A DNA stretch of 7,524 nt from Bacillota bacterium. GTDB taxonomy: Bacteria; Bacillota; Clostridia; Peptostreptococcales; Anaerovoracaceae. The first letter of the stretch is position 1; every line of letters begins with the position of its first letter. This document shows, piece by piece, positions 1-6,233 of this stretch. The notes beneath the pieces were generated by a model. That model was not told where the DNA came from, made no database searches, and saw only the letters and a program-made list of their open reading frames with translations. Where the stretch lies: contig JAFYKS010000191.1 of NCBI GenBank assembly GCA_017537495.1, positions 1 through 7,524 on the forward strand. The letters are read 5' to 3'. The position numbers were made by a program, and so were the translations under genes.

Positions 1-1022
1 ATAACGACCCCCTGATTCATCTTCGGACGGTTGACGGAGTCTGCCATATCCCCCCGGTTTGGATGAACTGCATGGGCATTGTCTGCAGAGATCAGGAAAC
101 TGTCTGCCACAGCCCTCAGATAGTCTTCCTCGCTGCCTCCAAGACAGGCGTTGATTCTCAGCAAAGTATCTTTCAGGAAGGTTCCTGCTGCACCCTGCTT
201 GGTTTCACTTCCCACTTCTTCGTTATCCATAACGCAGTGGACTGCCACCTTTTCAGACGTTCCGGAAGCCCCCAGAATCCCCATGAGAGAGCCGTAAGCG
301 CACTCCAGGTCATCCAGTTTGGCACTGGATATAAACTCATTGTCGGCGCCCCACAGGGTCCCCTGCTGGCGGTTGTACAAGTATATGTCGGTGGATATAA
401 TGTCCTCTGCCGCCACACCCGCTTCGGACGCCAGAAGCGCCGCCAGGGAAGGTTTTGCTGAGTCGGAACCGGATGCAGGCAATGCTCCCAGCACCGGCAT
501 CATGTCGGTCTTCATGTTATATTTATAGCCATTGTTCACATCCGGATTCATGTGAGGTGCCAGATTCGGAATCATCAGCAGATCACGGTCCAGGTTCACC
601 AGACGAGACTCCAGACGGCCTGTACCAGTCCGGACCAGAATACGTCCGGCTGCCGACAGAGGGCGGTCCAGCCAGGTGGAAAGAATCATGCCGCCATACT
701 TTTCCACATTCAGCTTCACATAGGCACCTTCTGCTTCCGCTTCCGGATTCTCTTTCACTTTAAACACAGGTGAATCACTGTGGCTGGAGATGATCTGATA
801 ACCTGTGCACACACCGGAGGCCGGTACACGGAAGGCAATGAGGGCAGAGTCATTCCGGGTCACATAGTAGGCCCCGCCGGCTGTCAGCTGCCAGGAATCC
901 CGCTCTTTCAGTTCACAGAAGCCGGCCCCTGCAAGTTCTTTTTTCATATTGTCAATTACATGGAACGCACTTGGACTCCGGTCGATGAAGTCCAGCAGTT
1001 TTTCTGCATTTTCTTTATACAT
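1..1022 (-). CDS. apeB: M18 family aspartyl aminopeptidase (ApeB type), C-terminus beyond left edge
   Basis: This is a cytosolic metallo-aminopeptidase that removes N-terminal residues, classically Asp or Glu, from peptides. The frame is open to the left edge, so 340 codons are visible of a family length near 430. The start, MYKENAEKLLDFID, resembles the ApeB subgroup (ERDSW about 41-45, YYVTRND 52-58). The M18 zinc-site residues can be followed: HSDSP (H81, D83), KLDDLE with D237 as bridging ligand, DNEEVGSE with catalytic E268 and ligand E269, and ADNAHAVHPN with D314. The last His ligand should lie in the missing part. The start ATG at 1022 has AGGAGG five bases upstream. The gene follows the M42 peptidase by 9 bp and is probably translationally coupled to it. 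The visible part is intact. Family assignment is confident; substrate preference is inferred from the family. Confidence 0.93.
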   Translation of the reverse strand, partial: MYKENAEKLLDFIDRSPSAFHVIDNMKKELAGAGFCELKERDSWQLTAGGAYYVTRNDSALIAFRVPASGVCTGYQIISSHSDSPVFKVKENPEAEAEGAYVKLNVEKYGGMILSTWLDRPLSAAGRILVRTGTGRLESRLVNLDRDLLMIPNLAPHMNPDVNNGYKYNMKTDMMPVLGALPASGSDSAKPSLAALLASEAGVAAEDIISTDIYLYNRQQGTLWGADNEFISSAKLDDLECAYGSLMGILGASGTSEKVAVHCVMDNEEVGSETKQGAAGTFLKDTLLRINACLGGSEEDYLRAVADSFLISADNAHAVHPNRGDMADSVNRPKMNQGVV

Positions 1023-1027
1023 AACAG

Positions 1028-1034
1028 CCTCCTA
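1028..1034 (-). promoter_or_regulatory. Ribosome site of apeB overlapping the M42 stop codon
   Basis: On the minus strand the sequence reads TAGGAGG. The TAG (1034-1032) ends the M42 gene and AGGAGG (1033-1028) is the Shine-Dalgarno of apeB, five bases before its ATG. A ribosome terminating on the M42 message therefore sits on the next start site, which suggests coupled translation of the two aminopeptidases. Confidence 0.8.
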
Positions 1035-2060
1035 TCCCAGGTACGCCTGAATCAGCTTGAACGTAGCTTCCACACCCAGCTTATGGGAGCGTTCATAGCT
1101 GTGAGACGCATAAACGCCCGGTCCGATTACCACATGACGCAGGTTGTGACCGGCACGGACAGATACGTTCACGTCAGAACTGTAATTTGTAAATACATCC
1201 ACCACGAAGCGGATATTGTTTTCCTTAGCCAGGCGTATCAGCTGGCTGTTCACTTCGTAGTCGTAAGGGCCGCCGGCATCCTTTGCACAGATAGAAACCA
1301 TGGTTTCATCGCACTGCAGATGTTCGCCCACACAGCCCATATCCACGGAAATCATTTCTGTTACGCCAGCCGGAATGTCTGCAGCACCGCCATGACCCAC
1401 TTCCTCATAGGAAGTAAATCCGATGTGCACACGGCGTGCAGGAGTGATACCCTCTTCTTTGAGATATTTTGCGTAGCCCAAAAGCACTGACGCACAAAGC
1501 TTGTCGTCCAGGAACCGGCTCTTGATGAAACCGCTTTCGGTGACAACCGTACGTGGGTCAAAGGAAACATAGTCGCCAACCATGATGCCCAAAGCTTCCG
1601 CTTCCGCCTTTGTATTCACGTATTCGTCCAGCAGCAGTTCCACCGTATCGAAATTGCGTTCTGTTTCGTTGTATTTGTCGTTTACATGGGTGGATGCGTT
1701 AATCAGGTGTACCACACCGCCGATTTTCTTACCATCATGAGTGTGAACGGTGCAGTTTTCGCATTCCACGTTGGCAGCTCTCAGACCCCCGATATTAATC
1801 AGCTTCAGACGGCCGTCAGCCTTGATTTCCTGCACCATGGCACCCAGTGTGTCAATATGTGCAGCCAGCAAAATCCCGTCATCTGCCTTTTCACCGCCCA
1901 GGTCACAGACCACACCTCTTTTTAATGTCATCTGCGGCTCATAGCCCATGGCCTCAAGTTCTGCCATAACAAATTCTGCCGCTTCCCGTGTAAATCCGGA
2001 TGGGCTTGGAATAGCCAGCAGTTTCTTCATTGTGTCTAAAATATAGTCCATGTACTTCAT
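1032..2060 (-). CDS. M42 family aminopeptidase (glutamyl/TET-like aminopeptidase)
   Basis: A protein of 342 residues, normal for M42, whose members are large cytosolic di-metal aminopeptidases acting on short peptides. Visible motifs are IPSPSG (18-22), AAHIDTLG with metal ligand H68, RFLDDK with bridging D185, SYEEVGHGG with catalytic E219 and ligand E220, SVDMG with D240, and ASHSYERSH with H320. All expected metal ligands are present. The frame is open upstream to an ATG at 2141. I chose the ATG at 2060 because it has AAGGA eight bases upstream (2073-2069) and because the longer starts lie inside the proposed promoter, upstream of the expected transcript start. It is the first gene of an operon with apeB. 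Codons 138-149 (residues ELLLDEY) contain a 24-bp stretch repeated exactly near the right edge. Exact substrate specificity cannot be read from the sequence. Confidence 0.93.
   Translation of the reverse strand: MKYMDYILDTMKKLLAIPSPSGFTREAAEFVMAELEAMGYEPQMTLKRGVVCDLGGEKADDGILLAAHIDTLGAMVQEIKADGRLKLINIGGLRAANVECENCTVHTHDGKKIGGVVHLINASTHVNDKYNETERNFDTVELLLDEYVNTKAEAEALGIMVGDYVSFDPRTVVTESGFIKSRFLDDKLCASVLLGYAKYLKEEGITPARRVHIGFTSYEEVGHGGAADIPAGVTEMISVDMGCVGEHLQCDETMVSICAKDAGGPYDYEVNSQLIRLAKENNIRFVVDVFTNYSSDVNVSVRAGHNLRHVVIGPGVYASHSYERSHKLGVEATFKLIQAYLG
1619..1642. repeat. 24-bp exact direct repeat, copy 1 (inside the M42 gene)
   Basis: These 24 bases occur again, in the same orientation, at 7272-7295. 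Flanking bases differ on both sides (a/t on the left, c/t on the right). On the minus strand both copies are read in the same frame and encode ELLLDEY. Confidence 0.85.
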
Positions 2061-2068
2061 ATGTTCGT

Positions 2069-2094
2069 TCCTTCTTTCTTCACAGATTTCTGTG
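2069..2094 (-). promoter_or_regulatory. Ribosome site and small hairpin ahead of the M42 gene
   Basis: Minus-strand AAGGA at 2073-2069 lies eight bases before the ATG at 2060 and decides the start. Just upstream, 2094-2081 is a short dyad (CACAG, loop AAAT, CTGTG) that would form a small stem in the leader. It is short and may carry no function. Confidence 0.6.
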
Positions 2095-2118
2095 GGGATT
2101 TTTCCCTGTATTAAAATC

Positions 2119-2147
2119 ATTTTAGCACGATAAAAATACATTTACAA
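2119..2147 (-). promoter_or_regulatory. Sigma-A-type promoter for the M42-apeB operon
   Basis: On the minus strand TTGTAA (2147-2142) is followed by a 17-bp spacer and TAAAAT (2124-2119). The start of transcription would fall near 2112, giving a leader of about 50 nt. The -35 box lies 12 bp from the -35 box of the divergent purC promoter. Confidence 0.65.
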
Positions 2148-2159
2148 TTGAGAAAAAAA

Positions 2160-2188
2160 TTGACTTGAAAAATATTTTGCGTTAAAAT
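2160..2188 (+). promoter_or_regulatory. Sigma-A-type promoter for purC
   Basis: TTGACT (2160-2165), a 17-bp spacer, then TAAAAT (2183-2188): five of six consensus bases in each box with ideal spacing. The expected transcript start is near 2195, leaving about 95 nt of leader before the ATG. This is the best promoter match in the window, fitting the strongly biased codon use of purC. Confidence 0.75.
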
Positions 2189-2210
2189 ATTTGTGTAATT
2201 TTTTCTGATA

Positions 2211-2258
2211 TATTCGGATGCGCTGCGGCAGTCTGCCGGCAACAAAGGTTCCGGAATA
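2211..2258 (+). promoter_or_regulatory. Structured 5' leader of purC (two nested stems, unassigned class)
   Basis: The leader can fold into an outer stem pairing 2211-2218 (TATTCGGA) with 2250-2258 (TCCGGAATA), eight pairs with one bulged G at 2253. An inner stem pairs 2224-2230 (TGCGGCA) with 2234-2241 (TGCCGGCA), seven pairs with one bulged G at 2239 and a three-base loop. It lies between the promoter and the ribosome site. I could not match it by eye to the ZTP, guanine/adenine, PRPP or THF riboswitch consensus. There is no terminator-like U-tract after it, so any control would be on translation or mRNA stability. Folding is inferred by eye only. Confidence 0.4.
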
Positions 2259-2273
2259 ATACACAGTTTAAAG

Positions 2274-2290
2274 AGAGGAATGATGTAATT
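2274..2290 (+). promoter_or_regulatory. purC ribosome site with an intervening AUG AUG UAA
   Basis: AGAGG (2274-2278) is the only Shine-Dalgarno-like sequence ahead of purC, but it stands 12 bases from the ATG at 2291, rather far. Between them, out of the purC frame, lie two ATGs and a TAA (2280-2288). The second ATG, at 2283, is only four bases from AGAGG. The conserved PurC N-terminus (KLIYEGKTK) supports 2291 as the true start. Confidence 0.5.
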
Positions 2291-2974
2291 ATGAAATTAA
2301 TTTACGAAGGTAAGACTAAAAACGTATTTCAGTTAGACAACGGCAATGTGCTGTTAAAGTTCAAGGACGACTGCACCGGTAAGGACGGCGTATTCGATCC
2401 AGGCGAAAACACTGTAGGTTTAACAATCGAAGGCATTGGCCGTGCTAATCTGGAAACTTCCATCCACTACTTTGAACTGTTAAAGGAAGCTGGCATTAAG
2501 ACTCACTACGTAGATGCTAACATCGAAGAAGCAACTATGGAAGTTCTGCCTGCAACTGTATTCGGTCATGGTCTGGAAGTAATCTGCCGTCTGGTAGCTA
2601 CCGGCAGCTTCGTAAGAAGATACGGCGAATACATCGCTGACGGTACTCCATTAGAAGGCGGATACGTTGAATGTACCTTCAAGAACGACGCACTGGGCGA
2701 TCCACTGGTAACCATGGAAGGTCTGGCAGCTCTGGGCGTAATGTCCCCTGAAATGTTCGCAAGCATGAAGGAACAGACTCTGAAGATCACTAAGATCGTA
2801 GCTGACGACCTGAAGAAGATGGGTATGGACCTGTACGACATCAAGTTCGAATTCGGTTACAACAATGACGAAGTAATCCTGATCGACGAAATCGCCTCCG
2901 GTAACATGAGAGTTTACAAGGATGGCAAGATCTTGGATCCAGTAGAACTGACCAAGGTAATCCTGGGCAAGTAA
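2291..2974 (+). CDS. purC: Phosphoribosylaminoimidazole-succinocarboxamide synthase (SAICAR synthetase), atypical
   Basis: PurC joins CAIR and aspartate using ATP to form SAICAR in de novo purine synthesis, in the cytosol. The 227 residues are near the usual length. Family landmarks are [11 protein letters not shown] (3-13), FKDDCTG (24-30), [12 protein letters not shown] (95-106), KNDALGDPL (131-139), YDIKFEFG (182-189) and [12 protein letters not shown] (196-207). Several differ from the common form: the usual ATAFNG is CTGKDG, the Pro before the LEVICR block is replaced (GHG), and SPDxxR is ASGNMR. A few extra residues lie at 33-42. It stands alone, with its own promoter, structured leader and terminator, between peptidase operons and away from other pur genes. 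Codon use is strongly biased (GTA, GAA, AAG), suggesting high expression. Family membership is confident. That it makes SAICAR is likely, though the changed positions leave some doubt. Confidence 0.9.
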   Translation: MKLIYEGKTKNVFQLDNGNVLLKFKDDCTGKDGVFDPGENTVGLTIEGIGRANLETSIHYFELLKEAGIKTHYVDANIEEATMEVLPATVFGHGLEVICRLVATGSFVRRYGEYIADGTPLEGGYVECTFKNDALGDPLVTMEGLAALGVMSPEMFASMKEQTLKITKIVADDLKKMGMDLYDIKFEFGYNNDEVILIDEIASGNMRVYKDGKILDPVELTKVILGK

Positions 2975-2994
2975 TATCACCCGAAAAACAAATC

Positions 2995-3030
2995 ACCCGG
3001 TACGGAATTCCGTACCGGGTATTTTTATTG
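2995..3030. terminator. Bidirectional terminator built on a perfect 26-bp palindrome
   Basis: Bases 2995-3020 read the same on both strands. As RNA they give an 11-bp GC-rich stem (ACCCGGTACGG arm) closed by AATT. On the plus strand ATTTTTATT follows (3021-3029) and ends purC. On the minus strand the bases after the stem (2994-2983) read GATTTGTTTTTC and end the M20 gene, whose stop is at 3050-3048. Confidence 0.88.
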
Positions 3031-3047
3031 CAGTCAAGATATGTAAT

Positions 3048-4220
3048 TTACGCAGTTTCCATGGCCTTTTCAAATTCTTCTTTTATTTCAGCCAGCATCT
3101 GCGGACTGTCCATGATATCCTTACCGGTCATGGCCATGGCGCAGGCGTTCTGCCACAGGGCCTGGCGGGCCGGCTGCCTCAGAGTTGTTTCTCTGAATTC
3201 TTCTGTGTGGGTCGGATACTCTTCTCCCGGTGCCTGGATGCTGTAGTAAGGATGGATAGCCGGGCAGACGTGGCTCACGTTTCCGATGTCGGAGGAGCCG
3301 CAGGCCGGCAGTGCAGGTACGATGTTCTCAATGCCTACTTTTCTCCAGTTTGCTTCCAGGATATCCATCAGCTTTTCATTGGTCACCAGGTTGTCGTTTC
3401 CTGCTTCAAACTCCTCGATTTCCAGACGTGCACCGGCTGCAGCAGCGCCGCCCCGTGCACATTCTTCTACTCTTGCACGGACTTCGTTGAGGTAAGTCAG
3501 GGTTTCTGCTCTCACGTAGAATTCTGCCACTGCCAAATCTGGAATGGTATTGGCTGCAGTACCGCCTTCTTTGATGATACCATGAACGTAGGCAGAAGGA
3601 AGCAGCTGCTGACGGAGCAGGCCGATGGCATTGAACGTCAAAATACACGCATCCAGGGCGTTGATTCCCTGCTCACGGGCTGAGACAGCGTGGGCTGCTT
3701 TGCCATGGAAGGTGAAGCGCAGTGCCCGAATTGCCAGGGACTGTCCGCTCCGCTCATAGCGGTAGAACGGGTGGCCGATCAGTGCCACATCCACATCGTC
3801 GAAAGCACCTTCTGCTGCATACTTTACCTTGGCACCATCTGTTTCTTCTGCAGGTGTGCCGATAACCACCACGCGGCCGGAAGTCTCACCCATGTTCTGT
3901 GCCAGGTGAATTGCCGCACCGGTGCTGACAGTGCCAAGAATATTATGGCCGCAGCCGTGGCCCACCTTCGGCAGGGCGTCGTACTCAGCCAGATAGGAAA
4001 TAGTGGCACCACCCTCACCTTTTGTGAATTCGGCACGGAAACCGGTGGCCAGGCCCAGGTAATTTCTTTCTACGGTAAATCCGTATTTTTCAAGGAGTTT
4101 GCAGTGGGCTTCTGCGGACTTGAACTCCTCATGGCCCAGCTCCGGATTTTCGTAAATATAGCAGCTCAGGTCCCACAGGTCCTGTTCCAGCTGCGGATTC
4201 AGTTTCGTCATATCTGTCAT
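3048..4220 (-). CDS. M20 family metallo-amidohydrolase, ACY1L2/AbgB-like
   Basis: A 390-residue cytosolic zinc hydrolase of the M20 group that cleaves amide-linked amino acids. The sequence suits the ACY1L2 branch, which includes p-aminobenzoyl-glutamate hydrolase AbgB-like proteins and beta-alanyl-lysine dipeptidase PM20D2. Motifs are AEYDALP (78-84, D81), GHGCGHN (87-93, C90 and H92), GTPAEET with E125 and E126, IGHP with H150, the lid-domain FHGKAAH with H177, ACGSSDIGNVS (306-316) and YPTHTEE with H338. All catalytic positions appear intact. The ATG at 4220 has AGGAGG seven bases upstream, and that site overlaps the stop of the DUF1177 gene. It is the last gene of the transglutaminase-DUF1177-M20 operon and ends before a strong terminator. 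The substrate cannot be told from the sequence; an N-acyl or aminoacyl amino acid or a dipeptide is most likely. Confidence 0.9.
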   Translation of the reverse strand: MTDMTKLNPQLEQDLWDLSCYIYENPELGHEEFKSAEAHCKLLEKYGFTVERNYLGLATGFRAEFTKGEGGATISYLAEYDALPKVGHGCGHNILGTVSTGAAIHLAQNMGETSGRVVVIGTPAEETDGAKVKYAAEGAFDDVDVALIGHPFYRYERSGQSLAIRALRFTFHGKAAHAVSAREQGINALDACILTFNAIGLLRQQLLPSAYVHGIIKEGGTAANTIPDLAVAEFYVRAETLTYLNEVRARVEECARGGAAAAGARLEIEEFEAGNDNLVTNEKLMDILEANWRKVGIENIVPALPACGSSDIGNVSHVCPAIHPYYSIQAPGEEYPTHTEEFRETTLRQPARQALWQNACAMAMTGKDIMDSPQMLAEIKEEFEKAMETA

Positions 4221-4227
4221 AACGATG

Positions 4228-4234
4228 CCTCCTA
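4228..4234 (-). promoter_or_regulatory. Ribosome site of the M20 gene overlapping the DUF1177 stop
   Basis: The minus strand reads TAGGAGG: TAG (4234-4232) ends DUF1177 and AGGAGG (4233-4228) lies seven bases before the M20 ATG. The layout matches the other two intra-operon junctions and suggests coupled translation. Confidence 0.8.
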
Positions 4235-5173
4235 TTCTGTCTTCCCGAAGGTCTGCAGATGCTTCATGCTGCCGTAGCGATTCAGTGCATGGGCATATTC
4301 GTCTGCATCATAGAAGCTGCACTTGCCTTCACCGAAGTCTTTGGCAACTTCCACCGCATAACGGGCTGACGCTTCCACATCGATGAAATTGGTAGCCCCG
4401 GTGGCACAGCCTGCAACGGGAACTTCTGTTACGATAGCCACACCCACAACCGGTGCATCGGTGGCAGTGCATGGCTGAAGAATGCTGTTCAGATGATACA
4501 GGTCATTGCCGTATGGAGTGATATCCAGAGTGCTCAGCGCAAATACTGCCGGCAGCTGTCCGGTCACACGTTCCATGACGCTGAGCAGGTCTTCACTGAC
4601 TCTCAGGATGTAACCTTCTTTCACCGTATTGGAGATGGCAAAGCCCCGCTTATTGATGATGCGGTTTCCCTTAGTGGTGTCAATGGACAGGATGGCATCC
4701 AGCTCGTCACTGACTTCTCCCTGGTTCACCTGGTACATTTCCACCGGGGAGTCCATGAACGGAACCGGATGATGTTCTCTGGTCGGTGCATCCGGGCAGA
4801 TATGAGTGGAAACAACCACGTCTCCCTCCAGAATGTCACCGCGGCGGTGCATATCCAGAAGTTTTGCTGCGGCAGTCAGTGCAGCCAGAGCGCCGTCACC
4901 GTCAGACACGAAGCCGGTCACTTCCGGTCTTGCCCCCAGACCTCCCAAACGGCCCAGAATACCCAGAGTCGGTGCATCCCCTCCTGAACGCTTTCCGTTA
5001 CGTCCTGGAATGGTGATGCGGATCATATCGGTCACACCCTTCGGTCCTTCCAGCGGCCATACCTTAATTTCTGCCTCCGGATCAATGGACTTAAGATAGG
5101 CTTCTGCCAGTGCTCCGCTGGCATCCGGCGCATCTAAAATATCGTAAACTTCCATAAGCTGTTTTAATAACAT
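4232..5173 (-). CDS. DUF1177 family protein
   Basis: A 313-residue protein of the uncharacterised DUF1177 family, recognised from the pattern of its conserved blocks: GRLGGLGARPE (74-84), SDGDGALAAL (90-99), VVVSTHICPDAPT (119-131), PVPFMDSPV (136-144), LSIDTTKGNRIINKRG (162-177), VKEGYILRVSEDLL (184-197) and ITPYGNDLYHLNSILQP (218-234). It has no signal peptide or membrane segment, so it should be cytosolic. The function is unknown. The order of blocks resembles M42/M20 peptidases, with SDGDGALAAL in place of the M42 LDDK helix and SIDTT in place of SVDMG, but the first metal His and the Glu-Glu pair are not there. This is my inference. It is the middle gene of three, 11 bp from each neighbour. 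AGGAGG lies seven bases before the ATG. Family call is from memory of the family pattern. Confidence 0.82.
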   Translation of the reverse strand: MLLKQLMEVYDILDAPDASGALAEAYLKSIDPEAEIKVWPLEGPKGVTDMIRITIPGRNGKRSGGDAPTLGILGRLGGLGARPEVTGFVSDGDGALAALTAAAKLLDMHRRGDILEGDVVVSTHICPDAPTREHHPVPFMDSPVEMYQVNQGEVSDELDAILSIDTTKGNRIINKRGFAISNTVKEGYILRVSEDLLSVMERVTGQLPAVFALSTLDITPYGNDLYHLNSILQPCTATDAPVVGVAIVTEVPVAGCATGATNFIDVEASARYAVEVAKDFGEGKCSFYDADEYAHALNRYGSMKHLQTFGKTE

Positions 5174-5180
5174 AAGTGGA

Positions 5181-5187
5181 CCTCCTA
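5181..5187 (-). promoter_or_regulatory. Ribosome site of DUF1177 overlapping the transglutaminase stop
   Basis: The minus strand reads TAGGAGG: TAG (5187-5185) ends the transglutaminase-like gene and AGGAGG (5186-5181) is seven bases before the DUF1177 ATG. It is the same stop-in-Shine-Dalgarno design as at the two other junctions. Confidence 0.8.
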
Positions 5188-6222
5188 TATCATTTCGCCT
5201 TCGTTGGCTTCTTCTTCAATAATCTGTTCCTGCGGAATCATATCGCCGAAGGCTGCCCGGATGACTGCCTGGCGTACGTTGACAGAAACACGTGCGTGTT
5301 TGTTCTTCGCCGCCGCTTCCTCTTCGATAATCCGCAAAATCTCCATGAGCCGCTCTCTGGTCAGATAATCTCCGCGCCAGTGGAAAGTCAGGATTTTGCC
5401 CTTCTTCACCGCCTGTGCAGACCGTTTGCGGATATCCTCCAGTTTGGTGAAGGACACCTTCTTCGTCTTATAGTAGAAGGCTTCTCCGTCGCTGCACTCC
5501 GGCACCCGCCAGATTACCGGCTCGTGATCCCGAAAGACCTGTTTATCGCTGAGCATGAAGTAGTCGTACCGCAGTTCCTCTGCCGCCACCTTGTCCCGTC
5601 CCTTGCCCAGGGAGTTGTCGAAGGTAGCATCCAGGTGGTAATACTTGCCGTTTATCTTCAAAACATTCCAGGCATGGCGGTACTTGATTCCCTTTTCCGG
5701 GTTGGCCTCAGAGATGGCGATGGTGCACCAGATGTTCAGTGCGTCGCAAAGTATCTTCACCGACTTGGCGATGCCTTCGCAGACGCCTACGCCCTGGCCC
5801 ATAGGACCGATGATTTCATGAGAATACTGCTTCTTCAGCTTATCATAATAGACGTTTTCGCAGATGAAATCATGGATATATTTCAGTTTTTCCTCTTCCT
5901 TCAGACTCATGGCCGGACGGGCTACCTTTTCCACGCGGGAAGTCATGGCCTTTTGATGTTCCTGAATTTTCTTCTTGTCGAAGAGGTATTCCGGAACCAC
6001 CTCCACGCTGGAGGAATTGTCATAGTATTTGTATTTAATCCCGCCGGACCAGAATACTTCCGGATGGTCGAGACGGAGGAGAAAATGGATTTTGAAAAGC
6101 GCATCCCCCTCAAGGCGCGGCACCAGGAATGACGGTGCCAGAGAATTCAGTCCCTGCAGCAGTGCATAATAAGCGGCCTGCTCCTGTTTATTCAGTTGTG
6201 TGTAATAATAATGTGTACTCAT
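5185..6222 (-). CDS. Transglutaminase-like domain protein, cytoplasmic
   Basis: A 345-residue protein with a papain-fold transglutaminase-like core. The triad is visible as GQGVGVCEG (142-150, Cys148), YRHAWNVLKINGKYYHLD (181-198, His183) and Asp198 in HLDATFDNS. Bacterial members are mostly peptidases or amidases and rarely cross-linking enzymes. Residues 1-110 and 230-345 match no domain I know; the C-terminus is charged, with HWRGDYLT (281-288) and an acidic tail. There is no signal peptide or membrane helix, unlike many secreted relatives, so it should act inside the cell. It is the first gene of the operon with DUF1177 and M20. The ATG at 6222 is fixed by an in-frame TAA 12 bases upstream. 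It has no Shine-Dalgarno, unlike all other complete genes here. The fold call is confident; the substrate is unknown. Confidence 0.87.
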   Translation of the reverse strand: MSTHYYYTQLNKQEQAAYYALLQGLNSLAPSFLVPRLEGDALFKIHFLLRLDHPEVFWSGGIKYKYYDNSSSVEVVPEYLFDKKKIQEHQKAMTSRVEKVARPAMSLKEEEKLKYIHDFICENVYYDKLKKQYSHEIIGPMGQGVGVCEGIAKSVKILCDALNIWCTIAISEANPEKGIKYRHAWNVLKINGKYYHLDATFDNSLGKGRDKVAAEELRYDYFMLSDKQVFRDHEPVIWRVPECSDGEAFYYKTKKVSFTKLEDIRKRSAQAVKKGKILTFHWRGDYLTRERLMEILRIIEEEAAAKNKHARVSVNVRQAVIRAAFGDMIPQEQIIEEEANEGEMI

Positions 6223-6233
6223 AAGAATACTTT

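Noticed and set aside
780..1490. Plus-strand open frame of 236 codons spanning the M42-apeB junction
   Set aside because: It runs antisense across two confident genes and has no family resemblance.
2061..2141. N-terminal extension of the M42 protein by 27 residues
   Set aside because: It is not typical of M42, overlaps the proposed promoter, and the internal ATG at 2060 has a proper ribosome site.
2195..2290. Known purine-related riboswitch (ZTP, guanine, PRPP)
   Set aside because: None of the conserved core sequences I can recall is present; only a generic structured leader can be supported.
3690..4277. Plus-strand open frame of 195 codons
   Set aside because: Antisense to the M20 gene and the end of DUF1177; Cys- and His-rich only because of complementary codons.
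5176..6132. Plus-strand open frame of 318 codons
   Set aside because: It is exactly antisense to the transglutaminase-like gene, has no ribosome site and no recognisable domain; it arises from the codon bias of the real gene.
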